DNA from: Roseomonas sp.
GTDB lineage: Bacteria > Pseudomonadota > Alphaproteobacteria > Acetobacterales > Acetobacteraceae
Length of the DNA stretch: 64,000 nucleotides
NCBI GenBank assembly: GCA_020249435.1
Contig: JADCFQ010000014.1
Location: forward strand, 1-64,000
Reading direction: 5' to 3'
In this document: piece by piece, positions 41,694 to 51,141 of the stretch
Layout: each line of letters starts with the position of its first letter
How positions within the stretch are numbered: the stretch's first letter is position 1
The notes under the pieces: model-generated
The model's database searches: none
Seen by the model: the letters and a program-made list of their open reading frames with translations, nothing else
What the model was told of the DNA's origin: nothing
Translations under genes and position numbers: made by a program

Positions 41694-44447
41694 ATGAGCG
41701 GCACCGCACCATTTATCGGAACGGCCGGCGATGATCTTCTCTCAGTACCCGGCATCACGGATGATAGTATTTTTGGACTTGACGGCAACGACACTTTGCT
41801 TGGCTTCGGCGGCGTGGATCAGCTTTTTGGCGGCTCAGGCAATGATTGCCTAGATGGCGGTGATCTGGCCGATGGCCTGCAAGGCAATTCCGGCGATGAT
41901 ACGCTGCTTGGTGGCAATGGCTGGGATATTCTTTTTGCTGATGACCCAACCGGTATCAATGATAACGAGACCTCTCGCAATCTTCTAATCGGCGGGGACG
42001 GCGATGATATGCTGTTTGGCGGATACGGACGCGATACGCTGGATAGCGGCAATGGCGCGGATTTTCTCTCAGGTGGGGTCGGTGCGGATTGGCTACAGGG
42101 CGGCGCAGGCGCGGATTTATTCTTCATTAACCTGTCCGCCGACCCTCAACTGATCAGTGGCTTCGGTGCTGCTGATACCATTGCGGATTTTTCGCTCTCA
42201 GAAGGTGATATTCTATCCTTTGGCCTCGTGGACGGCCAACTTACCGGACCAAATGGGGTGGCACCGCTCATTTGGCGGGGGAGCCTTTTGGCTCCTGCTG
42301 GGCCGCAAACCGGCCTGGCCCTGCCCGGTGACGATCTGGGGATCGGATTTATTCAGGCGTGGTTGTTGACCCCGTCATCCGAGGTGACGGCCACCGGCGC
42401 CTGGATTGTCATCGACCTTGATCAGAATAGATCGCTCGGGGCGGCAGATATATTAATAGAGTTGCGGTCCCCTGATCTGACACCGAATCGGGTCTTCCAG
42501 GCCTTTGAGGCAGGAAGTTTTTTTGGCTGGGCCGGTGCTGCGGGTGGAGAGGTATTGGAGGCCCGGCTTTTCGGCTCTCAACTCCTCGGCCTTGGCGGCG
42601 CAGATGTGCTGCTGGGACGCGGTGGCAATGACTCGCTTTCAGGCGGCGATGGGCAGGATACGCTCGCAGGCGATGCTGGCGATGATCAACTCCGGGGCGG
42701 GGCTGGCGATGATTGGCTGCTCGGCGGCAACGGCAATGATGCGCTTTATGCCTTCGGACCGGGGATTTCTGAAATTGATAACTCAGATGCCTTCAATAGG
42801 CTTGAAGGAGAAGGCGGCAACGACTCACTTTATGGGGGCTCAGGGGGCGATTGCCTGCTTGGCGGCGGTGGCAATGATTTTGCTGCTGGCAATGATGGTG
42901 CGGACACGCTTGAAGACGGCGCAGGCAATGACACACTTCTCGGCGGCGCCGGTTCAGATAGTCTGATCGGCGGAACGGGTGCCGACAGTATTGATGGCGG
43001 CGGCGGAAGCGATACCTTAGTCTATGGGGAAACTTCCGATCGCCTCGATGGTGGCGATGGACTTGATTGGCTTGTGATCTCCAACAGCCTTTCGATCAAC
43101 TTAAGCGTGGCGGAAAATCAAGCAAGTGGTGGCGCATGGCTCGCCCGCTTCGAAGCAGTCAACGCATCTGCCGCGAGCGGTGCCGTAACCTTGATGGGCG
43201 GCGGCGAAGACAATTTTTTGATGGGCGGATCCGGCAGCGACAGCATTCTTGGCGCTGCGGGTGATGACATTCTGCAGGGTGGAGGTGGCAATGACACCCT
43301 GGTTGGTGGCTCTGGTCTGAATATTCTGGAGGGTGGGGCCGGCAGCGATTGGTATGTTGTGGAAAGCGCGGATGATCTGGTGATTGAAGGGTATGGCGAA
43401 GGCAACGACACCATCATCGCATCCTGTGATTTCTATTTGTTGCCCGACATTGAGGTCCTGATCCTGGCACCAGGCAGCGCGGCAATCCGCGGCGGCGGCG
43501 GGCTTGGCCATGATCGCCTGATCGGCAATGCCAATGCCAATGAGCTTTTGGGCGGCGATGGCAATGACACGCTCGAGGGTGGCGATGGTGCTGATACGCT
43601 TGAAGGGGGCGATCAAGATGACGTGCTGAGCGGCGGAAATCAGGCGGATAGCCTTTCTGGTGATATAGGGCAGGATTCCCTCGATGGTGGCGCGGGCAGT
43701 GACACGCTTGACGGCGGCGAAGGCGCAGATACGCTGGCCGGAAGCGCGGACGATGATCTTTATATCCTCGACAGAGCCGATGACCTGGTGCTGGAAGCCA
43801 GTGCCTCTGGCAACGACACGGTCGTCGCTGCGTTTGATTTCAACCTGCCTCCCGAAATCGAGGTTCTGATCCTGGCACCAGGCAGCGCCGCAATCCGTGG
43901 CACGGGCGGGCCTGGGCATAATCTCCTTATCGGCAATGCCAATGCCAATGAACTGCTTGGCGGCGATGGCAATGACACACTTGATGGCGGTGATAGCGCA
44001 GATACGCTCGAAGGGGGCAGACAGGATGATATTCTTGCCGGCGGCAGCGAGGCGGATATCCTCGCCGGTGGTGCCGGGCGGGATTCCCTCAATGGTGGCG
44101 CGGGCAATGATACGCTCATCGGCGGCACCGATGCAGATACTATGGCAGGCGGTGCGGGCGACGATCTCTACCTGATTGTTGACCCCGAGGATGTGGTCCT
44201 TGAGGGACCGGATGGCGGCCAGGATACGATCATCACAATGTCCGATCTTCTCATGCCAGCAGAGGTCGAGGTCCTTATCGTGGGCGAGAGCGCCAGCGAT
44301 CTCTATCTGGTCGGCCGTGCGTTGGATGACATCATAATCGGCAATGGCTTGGCCCATCGGTTTGAGGGCGGGGCGGGCAATGACGTTATCCTTGCAGGTG
44401 GCCAAAGCCTGACCGATATACTGGCCCTATTCGAAGGCTGGATTTAG
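41694..44447 (+). CDS. RTX (hemolysin-type calcium-binding) repeat protein
   Basis: Secreted protein of 917 residues made mostly of glycine/aspartate-rich nonapeptides (GGxGxDxLx), which fold into calcium-binding beta rolls. Blocks lie near residues 15-140, 295-450 and 500-900, split by a 150-residue non-repeat part containing ADTIADFSLSEGD like the serralysin C-terminal domain. There is no signal peptide; the C-terminus is acidic and hydrophobic (LTDILALFEGWI), as for type I secretion. No enzymatic domain is recognised and no type I secretion genes are in the window. The last third holds a 136-residue unit beginning EVLI three times. Base composition is more AT-rich than neighbours, suggesting transfer. 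Confidence 0.88.
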   Translation: MSGTAPFIGTAGDDLLSVPGITDDSIFGLDGNDTLLGFGGVDQLFGGSGNDCLDGGDLADGLQGNSGDDTLLGGNGWDILFADDPTGINDNETSRNLLIGGDGDDMLFGGYGRDTLDSGNGADFLSGGVGADWLQGGAGADLFFINLSADPQLISGFGAADTIADFSLSEGDILSFGLVDGQLTGPNGVAPLIWRGSLLAPAGPQTGLALPGDDLGIGFIQAWLLTPSSEVTATGAWIVIDLDQNRSLGAADILIELRSPDLTPNRVFQAFEAGSFFGWAGAAGGEVLEARLFGSQLLGLGGADVLLGRGGNDSLSGGDGQDTLAGDAGDDQLRGGAGDDWLLGGNGNDALYAFGPGISEIDNSDAFNRLEGEGGNDSLYGGSGGDCLLGGGGNDFAAGNDGADTLEDGAGNDTLLGGAGSDSLIGGTGADSIDGGGGSDTLVYGETSDRLDGGDGLDWLVISNSLSINLSVAENQASGGAWLARFEAVNASAASGAVTLMGGGEDNFLMGGSGSDSILGAAGDDILQGGGGNDTLVGGSGLNILEGGAGSDWYVVESADDLVIEGYGEGNDTIIASCDFYLLPDIEVLILAPGSAAIRGGGGLGHDRLIGNANANELLGGDGNDTLEGGDGADTLEGGDQDDVLSGGNQADSLSGDIGQDSLDGGAGSDTLDGGEGADTLAGSADDDLYILDRADDLVLEASASGNDTVVAAFDFNLPPEIEVLILAPGSAAIRGTGGPGHNLLIGNANANELLGGDGNDTLDGGDSADTLEGGRQDDILAGGSEADILAGGAGRDSLNGGAGNDTLIGGTDADTMAGGAGDDLYLIVDPEDVVLEGPDGGQDTIITMSDLLMPAEVEVLIVGESASDLYLVGRALDDIIIGNGLAHRFEGGAGNDVILAGGQSLTDILALFEGWI

Positions 44448-44498
44448 TCCGCGGCGGGAGGCTTGCATCTTCCCCCAGGGCTTAAGCGGGGAGGCGAG

Positions 44499-45041
44499 AT
44501 GGAAAAGGCAACACTCGGCGGCGGCTGCTTTTGGTGCCTGGAAGCCGTGTTTCGGGAAATGGTTGGCGTTACTTCCGTGCAATCCGGCTATGCCGGCGGC
44601 CATGTGGCCAACCCGACCTATGAGGAAGTCTGCGGCAAGCGCACCGGCCATGCCGAGGTGGTGCAAATCACCTTCGACCCAGGGCAGGTTTCCTTTGCCG
44701 ATCTGCTGAAGGTGTTTTTTGCGACCCATGACCCTACCACCAAGGACCGGCAGGGTGCTGATATCGGCCCGCAATATCGCAGCATCATCCTGCCCCATGA
44801 CACTCATCAGGCAGCGACCGCCAATTCCGTGATGGCAGAGATCACCGCAGCCGGGCTATGGCCTCGCCCGATTGTAACCGAAATCGTGCCCTTGACCGTG
44901 TTCTGGCCGGCCGAGCCCGAACATGACAACTACTTTGCCCGCAACCCCTGGTCGGGCTATTGCCAAGCGGTGATCGCGCCGAAACTCGCGAAGTTTCGGA
45001 AATCCTTCGCGTCATCGCTGAAGCCCCAGGGAGGCAATTGA
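44499..45041 (+). CDS. msrA: Peptide methionine sulfoxide reductase A
   Basis: Reduces the S-epimer of methionine sulfoxide. 180 residues, with the active-site GGCFWC motif (catalytic C10, then C13) and the GYAGGHVANPTYEEVC segment; a resolving cysteine is likely near YCQAV. No signal peptide, so cytoplasmic. ATG 44499 follows GGGGAGGCGAG. It starts a run of five closely spaced genes on the plus strand; msrB follows after six bases. Confidence 0.95.
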   Translation: MEKATLGGGCFWCLEAVFREMVGVTSVQSGYAGGHVANPTYEEVCGKRTGHAEVVQITFDPGQVSFADLLKVFFATHDPTTKDRQGADIGPQYRSIILPHDTHQAATANSVMAEITAAGLWPRPIVTEIVPLTVFWPAEPEHDNYFARNPWSGYCQAVIAPKLAKFRKSFASSLKPQGGN

Positions 45042-45047
45042 GAAGCC

Positions 45048-45482
45048 ATGGCATTCTTCAGGCAGAGCCCGACACAGGGCAAAAGCTTCCCGCTGGAGCG
45101 TAGCGATGCCGAATGGCGCGCAAGTCTGGCACCTGAAGCCTATCGCGTCTTGCGCCAGCATGGCACGGAAAGGCCCGGGTCTTCGCCGCTCAATCACGAA
45201 AAGCGCGCGGGGCATTTTGTCTGCGCCGGATGCGGCCAGGCCTTGTTTGACGCGGCGACCAAATATGAAAGCGGCACGGGTTGGCCTTCCTTCTACGCGC
45301 CGGTTGAAGGTGCGGTGGGCACGCAGGTTGATCGGGCGCTTTTCATGGTGCGCACCGAAGTGCATTGCGCCAATTGCGGCGGGCATCTGGGCCATGTGTT
45401 CCCCGATGGGCCGCCGCCCACCGGGCTGCGCTACTGCATGAACGGCGCCGCAATGACCTTCGAGAGTGCGGATAAGCCATGA
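45048..45482 (+). CDS. msrB: Peptide methionine sulfoxide reductase B
   Basis: Reduces the R-epimer of methionine sulfoxide. 144 residues; the structural zinc ligands C59, C62, C107 and C110 are all present and the catalytic cysteine is C130 in RYCMNG, where most MsrB proteins have RYCINS. It overlaps the start of the propeller gene by four bases. Cytoplasmic; partner of MsrA. Confidence 0.95.
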   Translation: MAFFRQSPTQGKSFPLERSDAEWRASLAPEAYRVLRQHGTERPGSSPLNHEKRAGHFVCAGCGQALFDAATKYESGTGWPSFYAPVEGAVGTQVDRALFMVRTEVHCANCGGHLGHVFPDGPPPTGLRYCMNGAAMTFESADKP

Positions 45483-46447
45483 ACTTTAGGAAAATGCTGC
45501 GCCATCCGCGCCGTGCAGTGTGCGGCGCAGGGGTGATCGGCCTCACGCTCGCGGCTGCCCCGGCGCGGGCCGATCTGGTCTATGTGCTCAATTCGACTGA
45601 CCCCAGCATCGTGAAAATCGATTCGCGCACTGGTGAGGAAGTCCGGCGGATTGAGGGTCTGCGCGAAGTGCATCACTTGGTGCTCTCGCCGAATGGCAAG
45701 GAATTGCTGATCGCCGATTCGTCCGGCAATGAAATCCTGTTTGTCGAACCCGCAACCGGCAATGTGCTGCGCCGGGAACGCATTTCCAACCCATATCATC
45801 TGGATTTCACGCCCGATGGGCGTCTGCTGGTGGTTGCCAGCCTCAGGCGCGGGCAGGTGGATATCTATGACGCGAATGGGCCAAAGCTGCTTGAGAGAAT
45901 TCGCGCCGGGAACAAACCTTCGCACATCGCCTTCAGTCCCGATTCGCGCTTTGCCTATGTCACGATTCAAGGTGACGGCATGGTCATGGCGATTGACCTG
46001 CAGGAACGCCGCATTGCCTGGCAAACTGCCGTTGGGCCTGAACCGGCGGGCATTATTTGGCATCGGGGGCGGCTGATTATTGGCATCATGGGGCGTGATT
46101 GTTTCGCGGTGCTCAATCCTGAAACGCGTCAGGTGGAAAGCACCATTCGTGTGGGTCGCGGCGCGCATACGATTTTCGTCTCCCCCGACGGGAAGACGCT
46201 TTGGGCCACCAGCCGCGTGCAAAGCCGCATTGCCGAGATCGAGCCCGATACGCTGCAGGTGCGCCGCATTCATGAGGTTCCGGGCGGGCCGGATTGCATC
46301 GCCTTCGCCCCTGATGGCGCGGTTTGGACAACGCTTCGCTGGGCTGGGCGTATCGCGAGGCTCGACCCGGCCTCAGGCGAGGTTACCAGCATCCGTGTCG
46401 GGCGCAGCCCGCATGGTATTTTCGTGCAGCCCCGCGCGACGCAATGA
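45479..46447 (+). CDS. Exported YVTN-type beta-propeller protein
   Basis: Periplasmic protein of 322 residues with a signal peptide (ends about residue 31, APARA) and seven or so repeated blades of the YVTN/YncE type, seen as [32 protein letters not shown] and [17 protein letters not shown] carrier or scaffold role is usual and no enzyme motif is evident. It overlaps both msrB and the deacetylase gene by ATGA, so translation is coupled. Its partner may be among these. Confidence 0.85.
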   Translation: MNFRKMLRHPRRAVCGAGVIGLTLAAAPARADLVYVLNSTDPSIVKIDSRTGEEVRRIEGLREVHHLVLSPNGKELLIADSSGNEILFVEPATGNVLRRERISNPYHLDFTPDGRLLVVASLRRGQVDIYDANGPKLLERIRAGNKPSHIAFSPDSRFAYVTIQGDGMVMAIDLQERRIAWQTAVGPEPAGIIWHRGRLIIGIMGRDCFAVLNPETRQVESTIRVGRGAHTIFVSPDGKTLWATSRVQSRIAEIEPDTLQVRRIHEVPGGPDCIAFAPDGAVWTTLRWAGRIARLDPASGEVTSIRVGRSPHGIFVQPRATQ

Positions 46448-47220
46448 TAACGAGGCGGATTATCAGCCCTATTCTCGCGGGGGCGCTTGCTGTTGCGATG
46501 CTGACGCCCGGCAGCCTTGGCGCGCGCACGCCGGCAGCATGTGGTGCTGGGACAATCTTCCTTACGATTGATACGGGCTGGGGCCGGGAAGCGGAACGGA
46601 TCGCTGAAATCCTGAAACGTCGCGGCATACGCGCAACGCTTTTTGTGGCGCAGGAACCAACCCATCGCGGTGATCGAAGCCTCGACCCGGGTTGGGCAGA
46701 ATTCTGGCGCGCCCGCGCCGCTGAAGGGCATGTTTTCGCGAGCCACACCGACCGGCATTGGTATTTCCGCGGTGATCCCGCGCCGGGCGAGGTGCGCTTT
46801 GTCGCCTACGACAAAAAGAATGAAACACGCCTGGATCAAGCCGCCATGTGCCGCGAATTGAATGCCCCGATCGAAAGGCTGCGCGCCGCCGTGCCGGATG
46901 CGGTGGTGCTGCCGCTTTGGCGCGCGCCGGGTGGCATTACCACGCCCAATACGCTCCGCATGGCCGAAGCTTGCGGCCTGCGGCATCAGGGCTGGACAGC
47001 CAATGGCTTTCTTGGCGATGAATTGAGTAGCGACACGCATACCAATGCCGCGCTGCGCGACCGCGCGATCAGAAGCATCAGGGATGGGGAAGTGCTGGTC
47101 ATGCATTGGGGCGTGCGCAGCCGGAAAGACCCTTACGCGAATGTTCTGGAAGACGTGCTGGCGGGGTTGCAGGCCAAGGGGTTTTGTTTCGGTCAATTGA
47201 CAGCTGAAGGCAGGCGTTGA
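46444..47220 (+). CDS. Exported polysaccharide deacetylase (NodB domain)
   Basis: Protein of 258 residues with a signal peptide and the NodB fold: LTIDTGWG holds the metal aspartate, SHTDRHW the two histidines, and LWRAPGG the arginine/proline motif. It would remove N- or O-acetyl groups from a cell-envelope polysaccharide in the periplasm. Start ATG 46444 overlaps the propeller stop (ATGA). The C-terminal half, with VLVMHWGVRSRK, belongs to the same fold. Substrate unknown. Confidence 0.87.
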   Translation: MITRRIISPILAGALAVAMLTPGSLGARTPAACGAGTIFLTIDTGWGREAERIAEILKRRGIRATLFVAQEPTHRGDRSLDPGWAEFWRARAAEGHVFASHTDRHWYFRGDPAPGEVRFVAYDKKNETRLDQAAMCRELNAPIERLRAAVPDAVVLPLWRAPGGITTPNTLRMAEACGLRHQGWTANGFLGDELSSDTHTNAALRDRAIRSIRDGEVLVMHWGVRSRKDPYANVLEDVLAGLQAKGFCFGQLTAEGRR

Positions 47221-47223
47221 GCC

Positions 47224-48159
47224 ATGTTCAAGACACTTGATGATTGGCATACCCAGTTGACAGGCTGGATTTTCGAAACCTTCCTCCAGCCCATTCTCTA
47301 CACTACCGATCTGATGAATATCGCGGATGAAATGCTGGAATGGGTGGATTTCGCCCTGTTCAGTATCTTCGGCATTATTGTGACCTATGTCGTATGTCGT
47401 CCGTTGGAAGCCTGGCGTCCCGTTGAACCGGTGACCGATCGGCGCGCGATCAGGACCGATATCATTTACACCCTGCTCGCCAGGCTTGGTATTTTTCCGC
47501 TGCTCGCCTTCATCCTTCTGTCGGCCATCCAAAGCCAATTGCAAGGGATGCTGGCGGATACCGGCTTTGTCTCCCCAACCTTGGAATCGATCTTTCCCTT
47601 CCTGCGAGAGGCGCCCCTGCTGACCTTCTTCATCTATGTGGTGATCCTCGATTTCGGTGAGTATTGGCGCCATCGCCTGCAACACAGCATCGGCTGGTGG
47701 TGGGCCCTGCATTCAATCCATCACGCGCAGCGGCAGATGACCTTCTGGACCGATGACCGCAACCACATATTGGATGAGGTCATTGCCGCCCTTTGGTTCG
47801 GCACCATCGCGCTATTGATTGGTGTATCGCCGGCGCAATTCCCGATATTGCTGTTGCTGATGCGCCTGGTGGAAGCTTTTTCGCACGGCAATATCCGCCT
47901 GTCCTTCGGGCGCATTGGTGAACGTCTGCTGGTATCGCCACGTTATCATCGTTTGCATCATGGCGTGCTTTCGGTTGCTGAACATGGCAGGAATTACGCA
48001 GTGCTTTTCCCGGCCTGGGATTGGATTTTCGGAACCGCCGATTTCAATCGACATGTCTATCCGCGAACCGGTGATCCAGATGCTCCGGAAAAGACAGCGA
48101 CCGGTGGCTGGTTTGCGCAACAATGGATTGGCTTCAAGCGTATGCTGAGCATTAGGTGA
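47224..48159 (+). CDS. Sterol desaturase / fatty acid hydroxylase-family membrane protein
   Basis: Integral membrane di-iron enzyme of 311 residues. The histidine clusters HRLQH (150-154), HSIHH (163-167) and HRLHH (242-246) are the metal ligands; hydrophobic segments flank them. It hydroxylates a lipid, possibly a fatty acid or hopanoid, in the inner membrane. It begins three bases after the deacetylase stop and ends the msr run. Lipid target unknown. Confidence 0.85.
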   Translation: MFKTLDDWHTQLTGWIFETFLQPILYTTDLMNIADEMLEWVDFALFSIFGIIVTYVVCRPLEAWRPVEPVTDRRAIRTDIIYTLLARLGIFPLLAFILLSAIQSQLQGMLADTGFVSPTLESIFPFLREAPLLTFFIYVVILDFGEYWRHRLQHSIGWWWALHSIHHAQRQMTFWTDDRNHILDEVIAALWFGTIALLIGVSPAQFPILLLLMRLVEAFSHGNIRLSFGRIGERLLVSPRYHRLHHGVLSVAEHGRNYAVLFPAWDWIFGTADFNRHVYPRTGDPDAPEKTATGGWFAQQWIGFKRMLSIR

Positions 48160-48218
48160 GAAAGTTTAGAAAACTGCGCGTCGGACTTGGCTCTATGGAG
48201 AACACTACCTTGTAACAA

Positions 48219-51137
48219 TCAGGAGGTCACGTCCGCACCAACCAGTGCCGCCTGAAAGAACGCCTCCAGAGCTTCCAAGGCAAGGTCAATTTCCTTTATC
48301 AGGTGGCTGAGTGCTTCCTCATTCTGGGCATGCAATACGCTGCTCTCGCGCGGCTGCAGTTTCTGGAATTCGGTCACCTGCTGGGCAAGCCGAAACGCGC
48401 CCAGGGTGCGTGCCGCGCCAAGCAGGCGATGGGCATGCTGCGCAAGCACATCTGCGCGGGGGGCGGCCTGGGCCAATTCTGCGGCGAATTGATCGCGAGC
48501 GGCCTGCATTTCAACCATGAATTCCCGGACCACCCCGGCTGCGGCACCCTTCAATTCGCTTTTCAGCAAATCCAGAACACGCTGATCTACCAGCCCGGCC
48601 TCTCGCGGGGACGCTGGCTCATCTCCCAGATGCGGGCGCGATATCTTATCGGTTGCAAGACTCCGAAGGCCGGCAAGACTGGTAGCAAGCGCATCGCGAC
48701 TCAATGGTTTACCGATATGGCCATCCATCCCCGCCTCCCGCGCGGCCGTGATCTGGTCAGGCATCACGGAAGCGGTCAACGCGAAAATCGGCATTTGCGC
48801 CAAGGGTGCGGGCATGGACCGGATGGCGCGCGCGGTCTCAAAACCATCCATTTGCGGCATCTGCAAATCCATCAGCACCAGGTCAAACTGTTCTGTAGGC
48901 AGCTTCTCAAGCGCCTCGACGCCACTGCCTGCGAAAGCAACCTCATGACCGAGGCTGACCAATAGCGCCCCGGCCACATCGCGATTGGCCTTGACGTCAT
49001 CCACTACCAAAATCCGCAGTTTTCTCCCACCCCTCAGTGCGGCCGGATCAAGGCTCGGCGTTTCCGGCCCTGCCCCGGAAATCTCAGCCATCACCAGAGG
49101 TATCTCAATCCAGAAGGTGGAACCGGCGCCGGAATTGCTCTGGCAACCGATCTCCCCACCCATTTGCTTGACAAGCCTGGATGTGATGGCAAGGCCTAGC
49201 CCAGTGCCCAGCGCTTCGCTTTGGGTCATGGAGGCGATCTGCACAAAATCCTCAAAGATCAGGCGCTGATTTTCCGATGAGATACCTGGGCCGGTATCAC
49301 GCACCTCGATGCGGAGCCTCTCGGCTTCCTTCTGCCGCGCGATGAAGTAGATGCTGCCGCCTGAAGGCGTGAACTTCACGGCATTGGAAAGCAGATTGAG
49401 AATCACTTGGCGTAACCTTGTCGGATCGCCCAGTACGGATTTCGGCAAGCGCGGATCGAGATTGAGCGTGAATTCCAATTTCTTGCGCATTACGTCTGGG
49501 GCCACAAGCGCGGCAGAGCTTTGGATCACCTCCTGCAAGGGGAAAGCGCGCCTGGCCAATTCCATGCGTCCAGACTCGATTTTCGATAAATCGAGCAAAC
49601 CATTGACCAGCTCCAGCAAATGCCTGCCGGCGTTGTAGAGGGTACGGATCTTGTCGCGTTGGTCATCAGCAAGCCGCGGATCATCAAGCAGCAATTCCGA
49701 AAAGCCCAGGATACCATTGAGCGGCGTGCGCAATTCATGCGACATGCGTGCCAGGAATTGGCTTTTGGCTTCCCCGACTGCCCGCGCCGTATCGCGCGCG
49801 GTCGCCAAATCCTGCATGGCGCGCTTGAGCGGCGTGATGTCTGTACGGATGCCGACCACGCCACCATCAGGTGTACGGCGTTCCGTGATCAATACCCAGC
49901 GCCCATCGGGCAATAGCCGTTCCATGGGCGGGTGGTTGCCACGGTGAAAGGCCTTGCTCTCAGTCACGAAGGTCTCAACATCACCCTGGGCCTGCGGGTA
50001 CTGGCCGCGCAGCGCACCTTCGCGCATGATGTCGTCAAACAGCGCGCCAGGGACGATGAAGGGGGCGCTGATCTTGTAAAAATCCTTGTAGCGACTGTTG
50101 CAGGCAATCAGCCGATCATCCGGATCAAACATGACAAAGCCGTCCGACATGGATTCAAGCGCGTTTTCAAGTGTACGTCGCGCAGTGGCGCGTTCATCTT
50201 CGACACGTTCTCTCTGCCGCAACCCCACCATCAGGGCCCCCGTCACAAGCAGGATCATGAGCCCAAGCGTACCCGAAACCAGAAAAGCCCGGCTTCGGTC
50301 AGCGTACCAGCCTCTCAAGGCCGTATCCACTTCAAGCGTTACGGCAACGGTCAACGCGGGATAGAGCGTAGGGCGCACCGCCAAGAAAACCGTATCCGGC
50401 GAGAATCGGCTTCTGATCTGATCAGCAGGAGCCATGCCGCGAAGCGAAGCGGCTGTCGGGACAAGTTTCTGCCCGATCCGCGTTTCATCATGCGGCACGG
50501 AGGCGAGCAAGGTCCCGTCATCCCGCTCAAGCGTTACGCGAAGCCCAAGGCTTTCCCCAGCGCCCGACAGGATGCTCTGCACCACGGGTACCGGTACTTC
50601 GGCAACGGCCAACACTGGGCCCAAACTCGGCAAAACGATGTTGCGGGCAAAGAAAAGGGTCCATTCACCGGTATTGGCATTCAGCACGGGTCCGCCAATC
50701 AAAACACTACCACCACGGGCGGCGACTTCCGCAAAGGAGGAAGCGCTGGGCAATGACAAGCGTCGGCGGCGCGATACAGGCAAGGCGGTGGCAACCGGCA
50801 GCCCGTCCGGACCGATCAGCAGTATATCCCGATAGGTGAAATTCTGATTGTTCAATTCGCGCAGCACACGATTGACCTGCGATACTTCCAGCCGACCTTC
50901 ATGCTGAAATGGCGCCAGTACCGCAGGCAAGCCCGCCAGCATCGCATCCACCTGAACAAAGGAACGGTTGATTGCCGCTTCGGTGGAACGCCCAATCTTG
51001 TTGAGCGAGTCAACAGCCGCTGCGATTTGCGCTTCCTTGGCGCGGTCCACCAGCAACATGGTTGCCACAATTTGCGCGATCAACAACGCGAGTGAGGCAA
51101 GAAGGACTGCATACCGAAGGAGGCGCGTAGAGAACAT
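48219..51137 (-). CDS. Hybrid sensor histidine kinase with HPt domain
   Basis: Membrane sensor of 972 residues: transmembrane helix (about 8-30), periplasmic double-Cache-like sensor (about 40-280), second helix (about 285-306), PAS domain (about 325-440), HisKA with H467 in MSHELRTPLNG, HATPase with N-box NLLSNAVKF near 581 and G-box GTGLGLA, receiver with D757, and HPt with H903. It thus carries a complete internal relay, H467 to D757 to H903, but its output regulator is not in the window. The gene for a TRAP-type binding protein lies four bases upstream and probably supplies the ligand. Confidence 0.92.
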   Translation of the reverse strand: MFSTRLLRYAVLLASLALLIAQIVATMLLVDRAKEAQIAAAVDSLNKIGRSTEAAINRSFVQVDAMLAGLPAVLAPFQHEGRLEVSQVNRVLRELNNQNFTYRDILLIGPDGLPVATALPVSRRRRLSLPSASSFAEVAARGGSVLIGGPVLNANTGEWTLFFARNIVLPSLGPVLAVAEVPVPVVQSILSGAGESLGLRVTLERDDGTLLASVPHDETRIGQKLVPTAASLRGMAPADQIRSRFSPDTVFLAVRPTLYPALTVAVTLEVDTALRGWYADRSRAFLVSGTLGLMILLVTGALMVGLRQRERVEDERATARRTLENALESMSDGFVMFDPDDRLIACNSRYKDFYKISAPFIVPGALFDDIMREGALRGQYPQAQGDVETFVTESKAFHRGNHPPMERLLPDGRWVLITERRTPDGGVVGIRTDITPLKRAMQDLATARDTARAVGEAKSQFLARMSHELRTPLNGILGFSELLLDDPRLADDQRDKIRTLYNAGRHLLELVNGLLDLSKIESGRMELARRAFPLQEVIQSSAALVAPDVMRKKLEFTLNLDPRLPKSVLGDPTRLRQVILNLLSNAVKFTPSGGSIYFIARQKEAERLRIEVRDTGPGISSENQRLIFEDFVQIASMTQSEALGTGLGLAITSRLVKQMGGEIGCQSNSGAGSTFWIEIPLVMAEISGAGPETPSLDPAALRGGRKLRILVVDDVKANRDVAGALLVSLGHEVAFAGSGVEALEKLPTEQFDLVLMDLQMPQMDGFETARAIRSMPAPLAQMPIFALTASVMPDQITAAREAGMDGHIGKPLSRDALATSLAGLRSLATDKISRPHLGDEPASPREAGLVDQRVLDLLKSELKGAAAGVVREFMVEMQAARDQFAAELAQAAPRADVLAQHAHRLLGAARTLGAFRLAQQVTEFQKLQPRESSVLHAQNEEALSHLIKEIDLALEALEAFFQAALVGADVTS

Positions 51138-51141
51138 GGCG

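Noticed and set aside
43101-44405. 434-codon open frame antisense to the RTX gene
   Set aside because: Long antisense frames are expected opposite glycine/aspartate-rich repeats; composition mirrors the repeats and no start signal is present.
41694-44447. RTX repeats as a CRISPR-like or satellite DNA array
   Set aside because: The periodicity follows codons and the frame is intact, so it is protein repetition.
46270-47712. 480-codon minus-strand open frame
   Set aside because: It covers three well-supported plus-strand genes and shows no motif.
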